This document shows positions 33,846-42,956 of a DNA stretch of 64,000 bases, in pieces. Where the stretch lies: NCBI RefSeq assembly GCF_003054225.1, contig NZ_QBKQ01000003.1:248001-312000 (forward strand), given 5' to 3'. The notes beneath the pieces were generated by a model, which saw only the letters and a list, made by a program, of their open reading frames with translations, was not told where the DNA came from and made no database searches. The DNA is from Christiangramia gaetbulicola. Its GTDB lineage: Bacteria; Bacteroidota; Bacteroidia; Flavobacteriales; Flavobacteriaceae. A program made the position numbers and the translations under genes. Position 1 is the first letter of the stretch. Each line of letters opens with the position of its first letter.

Positions 33846-33975
33846 ATGATTATCTGGTTTTTAAAGATACGTTCATTATGCATCTAATTAACTGATAATC
33901 AATGATTTTATGAAATGATATAGGACGAAACCATGTTCAGGCTGTCCGGGAAAGAAAGATTACTTAGCAGGAGGC

Positions 33976-34719
33976 TTAAATGGTCTGTAATCGTTTTAGT
34001 AATTCTTTTTTTACAGATTTACTGATGGGGATCGCTTTTTTACCGATCACAATATGGCTTGTGGCAATTTCTGTAATTTGTGAAATATTGATAATAAAGG
34101 ATCTGTGGATCCTCAAAAAGTGTTTTGCTGGAAGTTTGTTATCCATTTCCTTTAAGGTCATGACTAGCAAATATTCCTTTTTATGGGTGAAAATACGGCA
34201 GTAATTCCGTTCGGCTTCAATGTAAAGTATGTCTGTAATATTTACTTTAACCATGGAATTTAAATGCCGGACAAAAATGCAATCCCTAAGAACAGTTGCT
34301 CCGGTATTTTCAGAAACTGAATCTTCCTTACTTTCCTCTTTAAGACTTACCTGGGAAATGGTTAATTCTATCGCCCTTTGCAGATCTAATTTTTTGAAGG
34401 GTTTGGCAATGAAGCCATAAGGATGGGTTTCTTTGGCCCGGTTAAAGTGAGCGTCATCTGCGTTGGCAGTTAAGTAGATTATAGGGATGTCGTGAGTTTT
34501 TTGCATCGCCAGCGCGGTTTCTATACCATCTAACTCTCCTTTAAGGTTAATATCTAGCAGCAAAATATCTGGAGTTTCAGATTTTATATGCATCAGGGCC
34601 TCTTCTCCACGGGGAATTATTCCGGTCACTTCATAGCCTAATTCATTTAATTGTAATGAAATATTGGCAGCAATGATCATCTCATCTTCTACAATAAGTA
34701 TTTTAGTTTTTTCAATCAT
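33976..34719 (-). CDS. LytTR-family response regulator
   Basis: A 247-residue regulator: a CheY-like receiver (residues about 5-120, phospho-acceptor Asp56 in LLLDINLKG, Thr in IYLTANAD, Lys in FIAKPFKK) and a C-terminal LytTR DNA-binding domain (about 145-245; ILYIEAERNYCRIFTHKKEY and FLRIHRSFIINISQI). It is translated from TAATG overlap with the upstream histidine kinase gene, so it is its cognate partner. LytTR regulators bind direct repeats; none was searched for here. Confidence 0.95.
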   Translation of the reverse strand: MIEKTKILIVEDEMIIAANISLQLNELGYEVTGIIPRGEEALMHIKSETPDILLLDINLKGELDGIETALAMQKTHDIPIIYLTANADDAHFNRAKETHPYGFIAKPFKKLDLQRAIELTISQVSLKEESKEDSVSENTGATVLRDCIFVRHLNSMVKVNITDILYIEAERNYCRIFTHKKEYLLVMTLKEMDNKLPAKHFLRIHRSFIINISQITEIATSHIVIGKKAIPISKSVKKELLKRLQTI

Positions 34720-36608
34720 TAAGCGCTTTTTCTTATTAAAAAGTCAAATTCAATGTGAGTCCCTTCATCATTTCGCTCTATCATTTTTCCATTGAGTTGC
34801 TGGGTTAGTAATTGCACAAGCTGAGAGCCAAATCCAGTGCCTTTTGGCGCCAGGCCTACTGTTTTTCCAACGCCATTATCTCTAACCAGTAATTTTAAGT
34901 TCTGATCTGTATCCTTTTCCAGGCTAATATTGATGACACCTTGTTGCTGTTTCGGGAAGGCATATTTTAAGGCATTGGTAAGTAGCTCATTAACAATAAG
35001 ACCTATAGGCACCGCAGTGTCTACATCCAGATCCAGGTTATCCATGGCGCATTCTATTTTTACCCGGTCTTCCGCATTAAAAGTGTCCAGAATACCTTCG
35101 CTAAGGTTAAGGAAATAGTCTTTCATTTCTATGCTACCCAGATTGGTACCCTGATATAGTTTTTGATGAATTATTCCCATGGATTGCACCCGGTTCTGAC
35201 TGGCAATCATGGCATCTTTAGTAGCAGGATCTTCGATCTGGGCCGATTGCAATGCAATCAGACTTTTAACCATTTCCAGGTTGTTCTTCACACGATGGTG
35301 GATTTCTTTCAGTAATAATTCATTTTCGGCATTTTTAGCCCTGATTATTCTAGTAGCTTTTTTACTCTCATAGAAGAAGTAAAGCAACGAAAGTAAAAAC
35401 ACTAATAAAAGAGAAGCGATAACAATGAACAAGGTTTGGGTCTTGCTTTTTTGATCTATCAAAGCTGCCTGTGATGCCAGGGCCTCATCCTTCTTTTCTG
35501 TTTCATATTTGATGGCCATCTCAGATTTGATATTTTCGATCTTGCCCTCAAGTAGATTCTTCGAGTTGGTATAGGCTTTATCTTTATAGAATAGGGCATT
35601 CTCAAAATCCCCTAGATTGGTATACACTTCAGCCAGATCTAAATAGGGTTGAATTATTCCATTTTGGTCCTTGTCTTCATAAGCATTTACACCGGCTAAA
35701 AGATGATCTAAAGCCTGCTCATAGTTTTTCTGAACCAGATAGATCTTACCAATTTCTGTCCTGTAGGTGGTACAACGTTCTTCTCCAATATGTTTTTTGC
35801 ATAAATTCCATGCGGCCAAATAATCTTTCAAAGCGTTATCGTAATCTTTGGCTTTCATATAGACCTCTCCACGATAGGAGTATGCTCTAACCGGTACAAA
35901 AATTTGATCCGGTGCTTTTGTTCGAACAATTTCAAGACAGTCCTCGGTAGCTTTATATGCCTTTTCATATTCTCCCAGTTCCCCGTAGCCTATGATTAAA
36001 TTGAACTGTGCGATCGCCAAACTGCTGTAATTTTCAGATTTCTCTAATAATGGAATCGCCTGATTGGTATAGTATATAGATTTCTCATAATCCTCCATCA
36101 CCCGGTATTTTACACCAAGCGTGCGGTAAGCGCTTCCCAGGCCTGCGTTGTCATTCAGATCTTCATACAATTCAATAGACTTGAATAAAACTTCCTGGGC
36201 CTTGTCCAACTGCCCGGTATTTAGATAATCTATAGCAAGTGACCGGTAAGTATCTGCGATCTTTTTGGTATCGTCACTTTTTATATGGTATTCTAAAGCT
36301 TTTTCAGCATGATAAACTACAGAGTCTGGAGAGAAAAGGCCATTGTAGGCATGCCAGCTGGCTAATGATTCATGAATTTGGGCAATTAAAGTATCATTCT
36401 CTGTCTTTAAACCACGCTTCAAAGTTTCAATGCCTATGGCGTGAAATTCTTGTAAGTTTTCTTCGGAAGTAGAATTTGCGTTCATCCAGGAAAGGACTGA
36501 ATCTATTGGTTGATCATTCAGACCTTTTTCACTTAAAGTTTCAGACTGTGAGAAACTAACCTTGGAAAAAAAGCAGACCAGTAAAATTGTGGAAATTAAT
36601 CTAAGCAT
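34719..36608 (-). CDS. TPR-containing sensor histidine kinase (HisKA_2 type)
   Basis: A 629-residue kinase. A signal peptide (residues about 1-20) is followed by a periplasmic array of six or so tetratricopeptide repeats (about 60-370), one membrane helix (about 390-412; FIVIASLLLVFLLSLLYFF) and a cytoplasmic HisKA_2 kinase. Phospho-acceptor His lies in EIHHRVKNNLEMV near 435, N box in GLIVNELLTNALKYAF, G box in VRDNGVGKTVGL and GTGFGSQLV. The design is typical of Bacteroidota two-component systems in which a periplasmic TPR sensor signals to a LytTR regulator. Its stop overlaps the response-regulator start by 1 nt. Confidence 0.95.
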   Translation of the reverse strand: MLRLISTILLVCFFSKVSFSQSETLSEKGLNDQPIDSVLSWMNANSTSEENLQEFHAIGIETLKRGLKTENDTLIAQIHESLASWHAYNGLFSPDSVVYHAEKALEYHIKSDDTKKIADTYRSLAIDYLNTGQLDKAQEVLFKSIELYEDLNDNAGLGSAYRTLGVKYRVMEDYEKSIYYTNQAIPLLEKSENYSSLAIAQFNLIIGYGELGEYEKAYKATEDCLEIVRTKAPDQIFVPVRAYSYRGEVYMKAKDYDNALKDYLAAWNLCKKHIGEERCTTYRTEIGKIYLVQKNYEQALDHLLAGVNAYEDKDQNGIIQPYLDLAEVYTNLGDFENALFYKDKAYTNSKNLLEGKIENIKSEMAIKYETEKKDEALASQAALIDQKSKTQTLFIVIASLLLVFLLSLLYFFYESKKATRIIRAKNAENELLLKEIHHRVKNNLEMVKSLIALQSAQIEDPATKDAMIASQNRVQSMGIIHQKLYQGTNLGSIEMKDYFLNLSEGILDTFNAEDRVKIECAMDNLDLDVDTAVPIGLIVNELLTNALKYAFPKQQQGVINISLEKDTDQNLKLLVRDNGVGKTVGLAPKGTGFGSQLVQLLTQQLNGKMIERNDEGTHIEFDFLIRKSA

Positions 36609-36731
36609 ACTTCTGAAAAACTGGTGGTAATAAACTTCTGGATTTAAATTTAAATATACAGAAATTACTTAGAAATATATCTCTCCTTTAATTATAAGTA
36701 ACTGATTAGCAATTTATTTCGTAGTGAATAA

Positions 36732-37505
36732 TTAAATAAGTCCTGCACCCAAAGCAAGGGAAACAATAATTAATAAAATTGCTACAACTACCTGGATGAA
36801 TCTTAAGGTTACTTTTTTCAGAAGCCTGTTTCCAAAATAAGATCCGGCGATGCCCGAAAGGGTGGCACAAAATAGCAAGCCTAAATTGTCTGTAAGTTCA
36901 GACTTTATAAATCGTGTGGCATATACGCTTAACCTCGTAAAATCTACAAAGGTTGAAACCACTACGGCGGTCCCAATAAAAGCTTCTTTGGAAAGTCCTG
37001 CTTTAATGAGGAAGGCACTTCTTAACGCACCTTGATTTCCTGATAGTCCGCCAAAGAAACCGCTCAATGCTCCACCTATGGGTAATTTGCTTTTCCCAAA
37101 TTTTAAATTGCTCAGGTATGGTATAAGATCAAAACTTGCGAAAATGATGAGTAGAATTGATATGAGGAATTTTGTGGGATATACTTCAAAGTGTGATCCA
37201 AAGGCATTATAAGAAAATAATGGTTCAGTGGATGGAATGTTGACCAGGATCCAGGAGCCCATAATAGCGGCGATCACTGCGGGAATACCAAATCTTATCA
37301 AGACATCTTTGTCTGCATTCCTGCCTACCAGGCTTACCTTATAAATATTGTTGAAAAAATGTACCACACCTGTTAGGGCAATAGCTAATTCAACTGGAAA
37401 GAATAGCATAAAAAGAGGTGTGAGTATGGTGCCTAGTCCAAAACCCGAAAAGAAGGTAAGAATGGCAACCAGGAAAGCCGCAATCGAAATGATTATAATT
37501 TCCAT
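36732..37505 (-). CDS. TauE/SafE-family transporter
   Basis: A 257-residue inner-membrane protein with about eight hydrophobic helices in the two-fold TauE/SafE pattern (FSGFGLGTILTPLFMLFFP and later GALSGFFGGLSGNQGALRSAFLI). The family exports or imports sulfoacetate, sulfite or related organosulfur anions. The closing loops of each half carry the family's Gly-rich signature. Monocistronic, divergent from the PLP enzyme. Substrate not assignable. Confidence 0.9.
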   Translation of the reverse strand: MEIIIISIAAFLVAILTFFSGFGLGTILTPLFMLFFPVELAIALTGVVHFFNNIYKVSLVGRNADKDVLIRFGIPAVIAAIMGSWILVNIPSTEPLFSYNAFGSHFEVYPTKFLISILLIIFASFDLIPYLSNLKFGKSKLPIGGALSGFFGGLSGNQGALRSAFLIKAGLSKEAFIGTAVVVSTFVDFTRLSVYATRFIKSELTDNLGLLFCATLSGIAGSYFGNRLLKKVTLRFIQVVVAILLIIVSLALGAGLI

Positions 37506-37780
37506 TGATTATTTATTGATGAAAGACCGACTTTTTCAAAACGCTCTAAATATCCTTTTTAATAGAAATTGGGATAGCTCCTAAATTAGGAAATTATATA
37601 ACAACTCTATCCAACTTCTATCGAGACGAAAACAAGATAGTCCATCTCTTGGAATTGAGCATATTTAGCAAAACTCTGGTACCGAATTCCAGTTTTAAAT
37701 TAGGTAAATAAAACAGGCTTCAGGCCTTTTTAAAATCTCCTAATTGAATTATATTCCCGGCCGATCTTTAATTGAAGAAT

Positions 37781-39622
37781 ATGAAAGAGCAAAATGTAAG
37801 TATGTATTTAGAAGATGTACTTGAAAATATGCCGATAGACTGGGTTAAGCTAACGACCCACCGCTTAGATATTTATAATGAATCCCTGGCAAAAACCGAA
37901 TTTCTGGAGAAATTTGAAGAATTATATCATAGCAATAATGCTGAAAAAGCAGCTTTGAGTGAACTGCCCACAGCTTTCGATTATATCCGTCTCGGTCATC
38001 CCTTGTCTACAGTGCTGGAATGGGGTATAGCAAAACTGAATGTTCTTAAGGCAGATAATGTTATAAGTTTTTCTTCCAGGATGATGCCGGTTTTGGCTAT
38101 CCTGAGAAAGAATCTTTTTGATCATAAAAATACCCTGATCTGCTATAAAGGCGAGCTACCGGAATTTTTTGATTTCGAATCTCTTAAGCAGGTTTACGGA
38201 TATTCTTTTGAAACCAAACAGGTAAACAATATTGAAGATATCCCGGGATTTGACGGGAGTACTGTTTTTATTTCAAATCAGGATGATCTGAAACAGCTGC
38301 CTCTTGATGCAAAGATCGATTTCTATGTGAGCCTGCAGGCTGAGCTGGGAAGTGTAATTGTGGTGAATGGTTCTGAAAACGAGAAATATATTGCCGAAAT
38401 CCAGCACGTAAGAAGAAGAGAGAGCATCGCGATGACCCCGGCAGATTGCCATACGGCATTACTGCAATTGTTAGGGAAATCTGGATCTGTAAAAGCAACC
38501 AATTATCAAGCAGATAAGGCCAAGGTTGTGGACTCGGTTCATAGCATTACTGCGACCAAATCCAAGGTTCTTCTTGGTTCCTGCGGACTTTCGGTGCAAT
38601 ATGCCATTATGATGGGACTTATTGATGATGCGATCGAAAAGCACCTGGGAAAAACCATCAATATCATTGTGCCTCCAAACTGTTATGGAGGAACTAACGA
38701 CCAGGCGAGGAGAGTAGCAGCATGTCTTGATAATGTTGAAATCGTGGACCTCCCGGTTGATGGTGATAATGATATGGTTCAAAGTACAGACCTGGTTTTA
38801 GACCAGGTAGCAAAAGCCGGTGCAGTACCTTATATCATTGCAGAGATACCTACGAATCCAAGGGTTGAAGTTCCCGATCTTGAGAAATTAAGGCAGGTTC
38901 TAACTAAGGAGAGAATTAATGCGAATGGGGAAAAGGCGGTAGAGCCAGTTTTTATTTTAGATCAAACATTCTGTCCTAACGTGCAATTCTGCGGAAAGGA
39001 TGGAATTCTTTCCGAAGTAAAAACGATCTCCTACGTAAGCGGGTCCAAATTTCCGAGTGGAGGTAGATGTACTGCTGGGTATTGTGTAGCTAATACAAAG
39101 GCTGATGAGCTAATGGATAAAATAGATAAGCATTTGAGTTTATGTGATAATGAAGCTACAGGTTTGCAAGTAGAAATACTGGCGAAACAATTACCATCGA
39201 TGAATCAGAGGATCAAAGATGCCTATAAGAATACTCGTGAATTCGTAAGCTTTATTGAAGAAACCTTGCCTGAAGCGAGGATCAATTTCGTATCCGAAGA
39301 TCTGGCGGAAGAAGGATTTACGCCTTCGGTATTTTCTTTAGACCTCCCAACAAAAGGAGAAACGGACGCAGAAAGGGAGACCTACAAAAGAGCACTGAAC
39401 AATAAACTCATCAATATGATGATTGGTGAAATTCCTAATGAAAGTAAGTACTGTGTGAGCTATGGGCAGCTAAAAGGCTGTTACTGGACGATACCTGCAA
39501 CTTCTACACAAGGAACCACGAAGGAAGATGATAAGGATTATATAGCCCGGGTTTCGGTTTCTCCAAACCTCGACCTAGAATTGCACAAGAAAGTGTTTGC
39601 AGATTTTGTGAAGGAAATTTAA
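37781..39622 (+). CDS. Large PLP-dependent enzyme, Cys/Met-metabolism fold with a long N-terminal domain
   Basis: A 613-residue protein; I chose ATG 37781 over TTG 37772. The C-terminal two thirds follow the cystathionine gamma-synthase-like PLP fold: SCGLSVQYAIMMG, VPPNCYGGTNDQARR (PLP-phosphate loop region), IAEIPTNPRVEVPDLEKL, FILDQTFCP (Asp binding the pyridine nitrogen) and SGSKFPSGGRCTAGYC with Schiff-base Lys423. Ordinary members are about 380-400 residues; here about 210-240 extra N-terminal residues of unclear homology precede the fold. The substrate is unknown, and sulfur amino acid or related beta/gamma elimination or replacement is inferred. Monocistronic. It lies next to the glyoxylate block but on the opposite strand. 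Confidence 0.8.
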   Translation: MKEQNVSMYLEDVLENMPIDWVKLTTHRLDIYNESLAKTEFLEKFEELYHSNNAEKAALSELPTAFDYIRLGHPLSTVLEWGIAKLNVLKADNVISFSSRMMPVLAILRKNLFDHKNTLICYKGELPEFFDFESLKQVYGYSFETKQVNNIEDIPGFDGSTVFISNQDDLKQLPLDAKIDFYVSLQAELGSVIVVNGSENEKYIAEIQHVRRRESIAMTPADCHTALLQLLGKSGSVKATNYQADKAKVVDSVHSITATKSKVLLGSCGLSVQYAIMMGLIDDAIEKHLGKTINIIVPPNCYGGTNDQARRVAACLDNVEIVDLPVDGDNDMVQSTDLVLDQVAKAGAVPYIIAEIPTNPRVEVPDLEKLRQVLTKERINANGEKAVEPVFILDQTFCPNVQFCGKDGILSEVKTISYVSGSKFPSGGRCTAGYCVANTKADELMDKIDKHLSLCDNEATGLQVEILAKQLPSMNQRIKDAYKNTREFVSFIEETLPEARINFVSEDLAEEGFTPSVFSLDLPTKGETDAERETYKRALNNKLINMMIGEIPNESKYCVSYGQLKGCYWTIPATSTQGTTKEDDKDYIARVSVSPNLDLELHKKVFADFVKEI

Positions 39623-39815
39623 TAGTGACTTAAAAATCAACCTTAAAACCCAGTGTTAAATATTTTATAATTGTTTAATTAATTACAAAATAAATTAAAC
39701 AAAAATATTATCTTTATTGTGTTGAAAAGTTAGAAATATAAGCATGATTTAATAAGTATTCGCGAAACTGTTAAATCATATTTTCAAGCATAAAGACATG
39801 CGCGTTGCAACAAAA

Positions 39816-39850
39816 AAAATCCTGCAGGATACGTCCAGCAGGATTTTTTT
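39816..39850 (+). terminator. Bidirectional terminator between convergent genes
   Basis: AAAATCCTGC (39816-39825) and GCAGGATTTT (39838-39847) with A and T runs on either side. It serves the aminotransferase on the minus strand and possibly the PLP enzyme on the plus strand. The stem sequence recurs at 52768-52800. The preceding 190 nt has no gene. Confidence 0.8.
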
Positions 39851-39899
39851 AGTTTTATCCGCTTCATATTTGAAGTGGACATTATAGCTGAATTACTAG

Positions 39900-41084
39900 C
39901 TAAACTATAGCCAGATTTTTTGTCAGAAGCTCATGCTGAAAAGCCTGTAACCCTTCCCCGGCTTTGACGGGATGGCCAAGTTCTATTAACGCGCGTTCTA
40001 AGGAACTGAGCACTGCAATGAGATCGTTCGAAGAGACCGATCCCATATGGCCAATTCTAAAATAGGATGTCTTCAATTCCGGAAGTAAACCTCCGGCAAG
40101 GATAATCCCGTCTTTAGATAACTTTGCGAGTAAAGCAGAACCATCGACTCCTTCAGGATAATAAGCAGCCGTAAGTGTATTCGCCGAAATTTCATTTGAT
40201 TTTGGTAGAAAATCGAATTTCAGCGCAGCCAACCCGGCCCTGAAAGCTCTCGCCAATTCGCGATGTCTTTTCACCCTGGTCTCCATGCCTTCTTTTTGAA
40301 TAATTTTCAGGCTTGTTTCCAGGGCAACAATCAAATTTACAGGCGGTGTGCCAAAGTAAGAAGGTCTTCTTTCCTCGTATGCCTTTATAATTGGAAGCCA
40401 GTTATTCCAGTCGGAATAATAACTGCCTACGGATGTCTTTCTATTTTCCCAGACTTGTATGGCCTTTTCAGAAGCTACCAGTAAGGCCAGGCCGGGAGGA
40501 ACTCCTATAGCTTTTTGAGACCCGGTTAATACCACATCGATTCCCCAATCATCCTGTTTTATTTCTTCTCCGGCAACCGAGCATACACCGTCTAAAATAC
40601 TGAGGCAATTATATTTTTGAGCCAGTTTCGCAATGGGTTCAGGGTCTACCCGAACACCGGTTGAGGTGTCTACATGAGTCAGGGTTAAGGCCTTGTATGC
40701 GTTGTTTTTCAATTCAATTTCAATGGCATCCAGATCTACAACTTCACCGACATTCGCTTCTAAAATGGTGGTTTTCGCACCATATCTATCTATGATATCT
40801 TTATAGCGTTTACCAAAATATCCTGTCGAGATGACCAGAACCCGATCATCTTTTTCAATCAGGTTGGCGGCTGCCATATCCATGGCTAAAGTTCCGGTTC
40901 CGGCTACGATGAATGGCTGTCCCTTTGGCGATCTCCAGACTTCTCTCATCAGCTCGATACATGTTCCGAAGCTTTCTATAAAGTCTGGCGCCACATGACT
41001 GCTGGTAGCTCTGCCCATGGCGTGCAGTACTTCCGGTTCGAATTCTATGGGGCCGGGGATCATTAATAATTTTCTGCCTTTCAT
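39900..41084 (-). CDS. Alanine-glyoxylate / serine-pyruvate class V aminotransferase
   Basis: A 394-residue class V PLP aminotransferase. Landmarks: IPGPIEFEPEVLHAMG, AGTGTLAMDMAAANL, LTHVDTSTGVRVDPEPI, SILDGVCSVAGE (Asp binding PLP) and LTGSQKAIGVPPGLAL with Schiff-base Lys near 190. The family transfers the amino group of alanine or serine to glyoxylate, giving glycine, or acts in purine breakdown (PucG). Location directly beside isocitrate lyase and malate synthase favours the glyoxylate-to-glycine reaction (inference). A 163-nt gap with a terminator separates it from aceA, so it has its own promoter. Confidence 0.88.
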   Translation of the reverse strand: MKGRKLLMIPGPIEFEPEVLHAMGRATSSHVAPDFIESFGTCIELMREVWRSPKGQPFIVAGTGTLAMDMAAANLIEKDDRVLVISTGYFGKRYKDIIDRYGAKTTILEANVGEVVDLDAIEIELKNNAYKALTLTHVDTSTGVRVDPEPIAKLAQKYNCLSILDGVCSVAGEEIKQDDWGIDVVLTGSQKAIGVPPGLALLVASEKAIQVWENRKTSVGSYYSDWNNWLPIIKAYEERRPSYFGTPPVNLIVALETSLKIIQKEGMETRVKRHRELARAFRAGLAALKFDFLPKSNEISANTLTAAYYPEGVDGSALLAKLSKDGIILAGGLLPELKTSYFRIGHMGSVSSNDLIAVLSSLERALIELGHPVKAGEGLQAFQHELLTKNLAIV

Positions 41085-41120
41085 AATTTTAGTTATTCTG
41101 TTTTCTACTTCAAATCATTC

Positions 41121-41147
41121 GTCACCCTGAATTTATTTCAGGGTCTC
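41121..41147. repeat. REP-like palindrome
   Basis: GTCACCCTGAA-tttat-TTCAGGGTCTC: 8-bp inverted repeat ACCCTGAA/TTCAGGGT (41124-41131, 41137-41144). It resembles a short palindrome dispersed between genes in many Flavobacteriia; copy number outside this window is unknown. Confidence 0.55.
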
Positions 41148-41200
41148 AATTTCAGGTTAACTTTCATAAGATTGAGTTTTTTGGTTAACAATCGAAAGCA

Positions 41201-41240
41201 GAAAAGCACAAGGCGGTCAATTTCACGCCTTGTGCTTTTC
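41201..41240 (-). terminator. Terminator after isocitrate lyase
   Basis: A 15-bp perfect inverted repeat, GAAAAGCACAAGGCG (41201-41215) with CGCCTTGTGCTTTTC (41226-41240). The T tail on the minus strand is short, so strength is uncertain. It begins 8 nt after the aceA stop. Confidence 0.7.
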
Positions 41241-41247
41241 ATAAGAT

Positions 41248-42873
41248 TTATTTATCCATCACCAGTTCGCGTTTGGCGGTTTTTTTCTTTTCAGCAAACT
41301 GGTTGCTGGTGTTTTTCTCTCCACCGGCTTTAAGCGCTTTTTCACCTGCGAAGAAGGTCTTATGATCATCTCCCAGGTCTGAACCTGCCATACGCTGGTG
41401 TTTCACGCAGGAAACTCCTTTGCGTATTTCCTGTCTTTGTACACCTTCCACATAGGCCAGCATTCCGTCTTCAGAAAAATAACCTTTGGTAAGATCATTC
41501 ATATGCAATGCGGTAGTGTGATAAGTAGGCAGCGTGATGAGATGGTGAAAAACTCCGGCTTCCCTGGCCGCATCTTTCTGAAATGTCTTGATCTTTTCAT
41601 CGGCACGGTGGCAAAGTTCAGATCCGTCATATTCAGCATCCATCAGGTTATTTCGGTCATAAGCCGTCATATTCTCACCTTCGGCAAGCATTTCTTCGTA
41701 AGCCTGGTTGCGGAAGTTCAGCGTCCAGTTAAAAGAAGGGGAGTTATTATAAACCAGTTTGGCGTTTGGCACCACTTCTTTTACTCGGTTCACCATATGG
41801 GCGATCTGCCTGACATTTGGCGTGGGGGTTTCTATCCACAACAGGTCTGCTCCGTTTTGCAAACTGGTGATACAGTCTAAAACCACGCGGTCTATATTAG
41901 AACCATCTTTGAATTTATAGAGTCCGTTAGGCAGTCGAACCGGGCGCACCAGTTTACCGTCTCTTTTTAAAAGCACATCGTCTTCCCGGGCATCTTCAAT
42001 AGCTATACTTTCAGCCTCTACAAAGGCCAGGTACTTTGAAGCCAGGTCACCTTCCTGCTGACTTACCGGTAACTTCTGAGTTAAACCGGCACCTTCAGAA
42101 TCTGTCCTCGCTACGATAACGCCGTCTTCAACTCCCAATTCCAGGAAAGCATATCTTACCGCATTCAGCTTGGCTATAAAATCTTCGTGAGGAACGGTAA
42201 CTTTCCCGTCCTGGTGCCCGCATTGCTTGGCATCTGAAACCTGATTCTCTATCTGGATGGCACAGGCTCCGGCTTCGATCATTTGCTTGGCAAGAAGGTA
42301 GGTGGCTTCCTCATTTCCGAAACCGGCATCGATATCGGCAATTATAGGTACTATATGAGTTTCGAAATTATCGATCTCATCCTGCACGTCTTCACCGTTT
42401 TCCAGCCTTTTAAAAAGATCGTTCAGTTCCACGGCATCGGCCTGGCGCAGGAAATCATAGATCTCCTTGATAAGGGCCGAAACCGCCGTTTTTTCGTGCA
42501 TGGATTGGTCTGGCAGCGGTCCGAATTCTGAACGTAAAGCGGCAACCATCCAGCCAGACAGGTATAAATACTTCTTATTCGTTGTTTTGTGATGTTTCTT
42601 TATGGCGATCATGTTCTGTTGCGCCACAAAGCCATGCCAGCTACCAAGCGATTGAGTGTATTGAGAATGATCCTGGTCGTATTCGGCCATATCCTTTCTC
42701 ATGATAGCGGCAGTGTATTTCGCAATATCCAAACCGGTTCTAAAACGATTCTGGGTGATCATTCTGGCGGCATTTTCCGGGTTAATGGAATTCCAGCTTT
42801 CCCCGTATTTCTGTTTCAGGTTTTGAACCTTTTCCAGGGCAGATTGATACTTAGTTTGCGATAAATTTTTCAT
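41248..42873 (-). CDS. aceA: Isocitrate lyase
   Basis: A 541-residue glyoxylate-cycle enzyme that splits isocitrate into glyoxylate and succinate, allowing growth on acetate or fatty acids. The family signature KQCGH is seen in SDAKQCGHQDGK near residue 213, with the catalytic Cys. Other landmarks are SGWMVAALRS, IVPIIADIDAGFGNEEATY, IVARTDSEGAG and WIETPTPNVRQI. At 541 residues it belongs to the longer Pseudomonas-type group rather than the E. coli 434-residue type. It follows malate synthase by 83 nt, giving an aceB-aceA order. Confidence 0.96.
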   Translation of the reverse strand: MKNLSQTKYQSALEKVQNLKQKYGESWNSINPENAARMITQNRFRTGLDIAKYTAAIMRKDMAEYDQDHSQYTQSLGSWHGFVAQQNMIAIKKHHKTTNKKYLYLSGWMVAALRSEFGPLPDQSMHEKTAVSALIKEIYDFLRQADAVELNDLFKRLENGEDVQDEIDNFETHIVPIIADIDAGFGNEEATYLLAKQMIEAGACAIQIENQVSDAKQCGHQDGKVTVPHEDFIAKLNAVRYAFLELGVEDGVIVARTDSEGAGLTQKLPVSQQEGDLASKYLAFVEAESIAIEDAREDDVLLKRDGKLVRPVRLPNGLYKFKDGSNIDRVVLDCITSLQNGADLLWIETPTPNVRQIAHMVNRVKEVVPNAKLVYNNSPSFNWTLNFRNQAYEEMLAEGENMTAYDRNNLMDAEYDGSELCHRADEKIKTFQKDAAREAGVFHHLITLPTYHTTALHMNDLTKGYFSEDGMLAYVEGVQRQEIRKGVSCVKHQRMAGSDLGDDHKTFFAGEKALKAGGEKNTSNQFAEKKKTAKRELVMDK

Positions 42874-42956
42874 AATTTTGCGTTTGATTATTGAATTTTT
42901 CTGAAATTTTGATAATTAGGTCTCGCAATCTATGGCAGTAGTTGCGAGACATTTTT

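Noticed and set aside
39816..39850. Shared stem AAAATCCTGC/GCAGGATTTT with 52768-52800 as a mobile repeat
   Set aside because: Both copies sit where terminators are expected and differ completely in the loop; convergent terminator sequence is the simpler reading.
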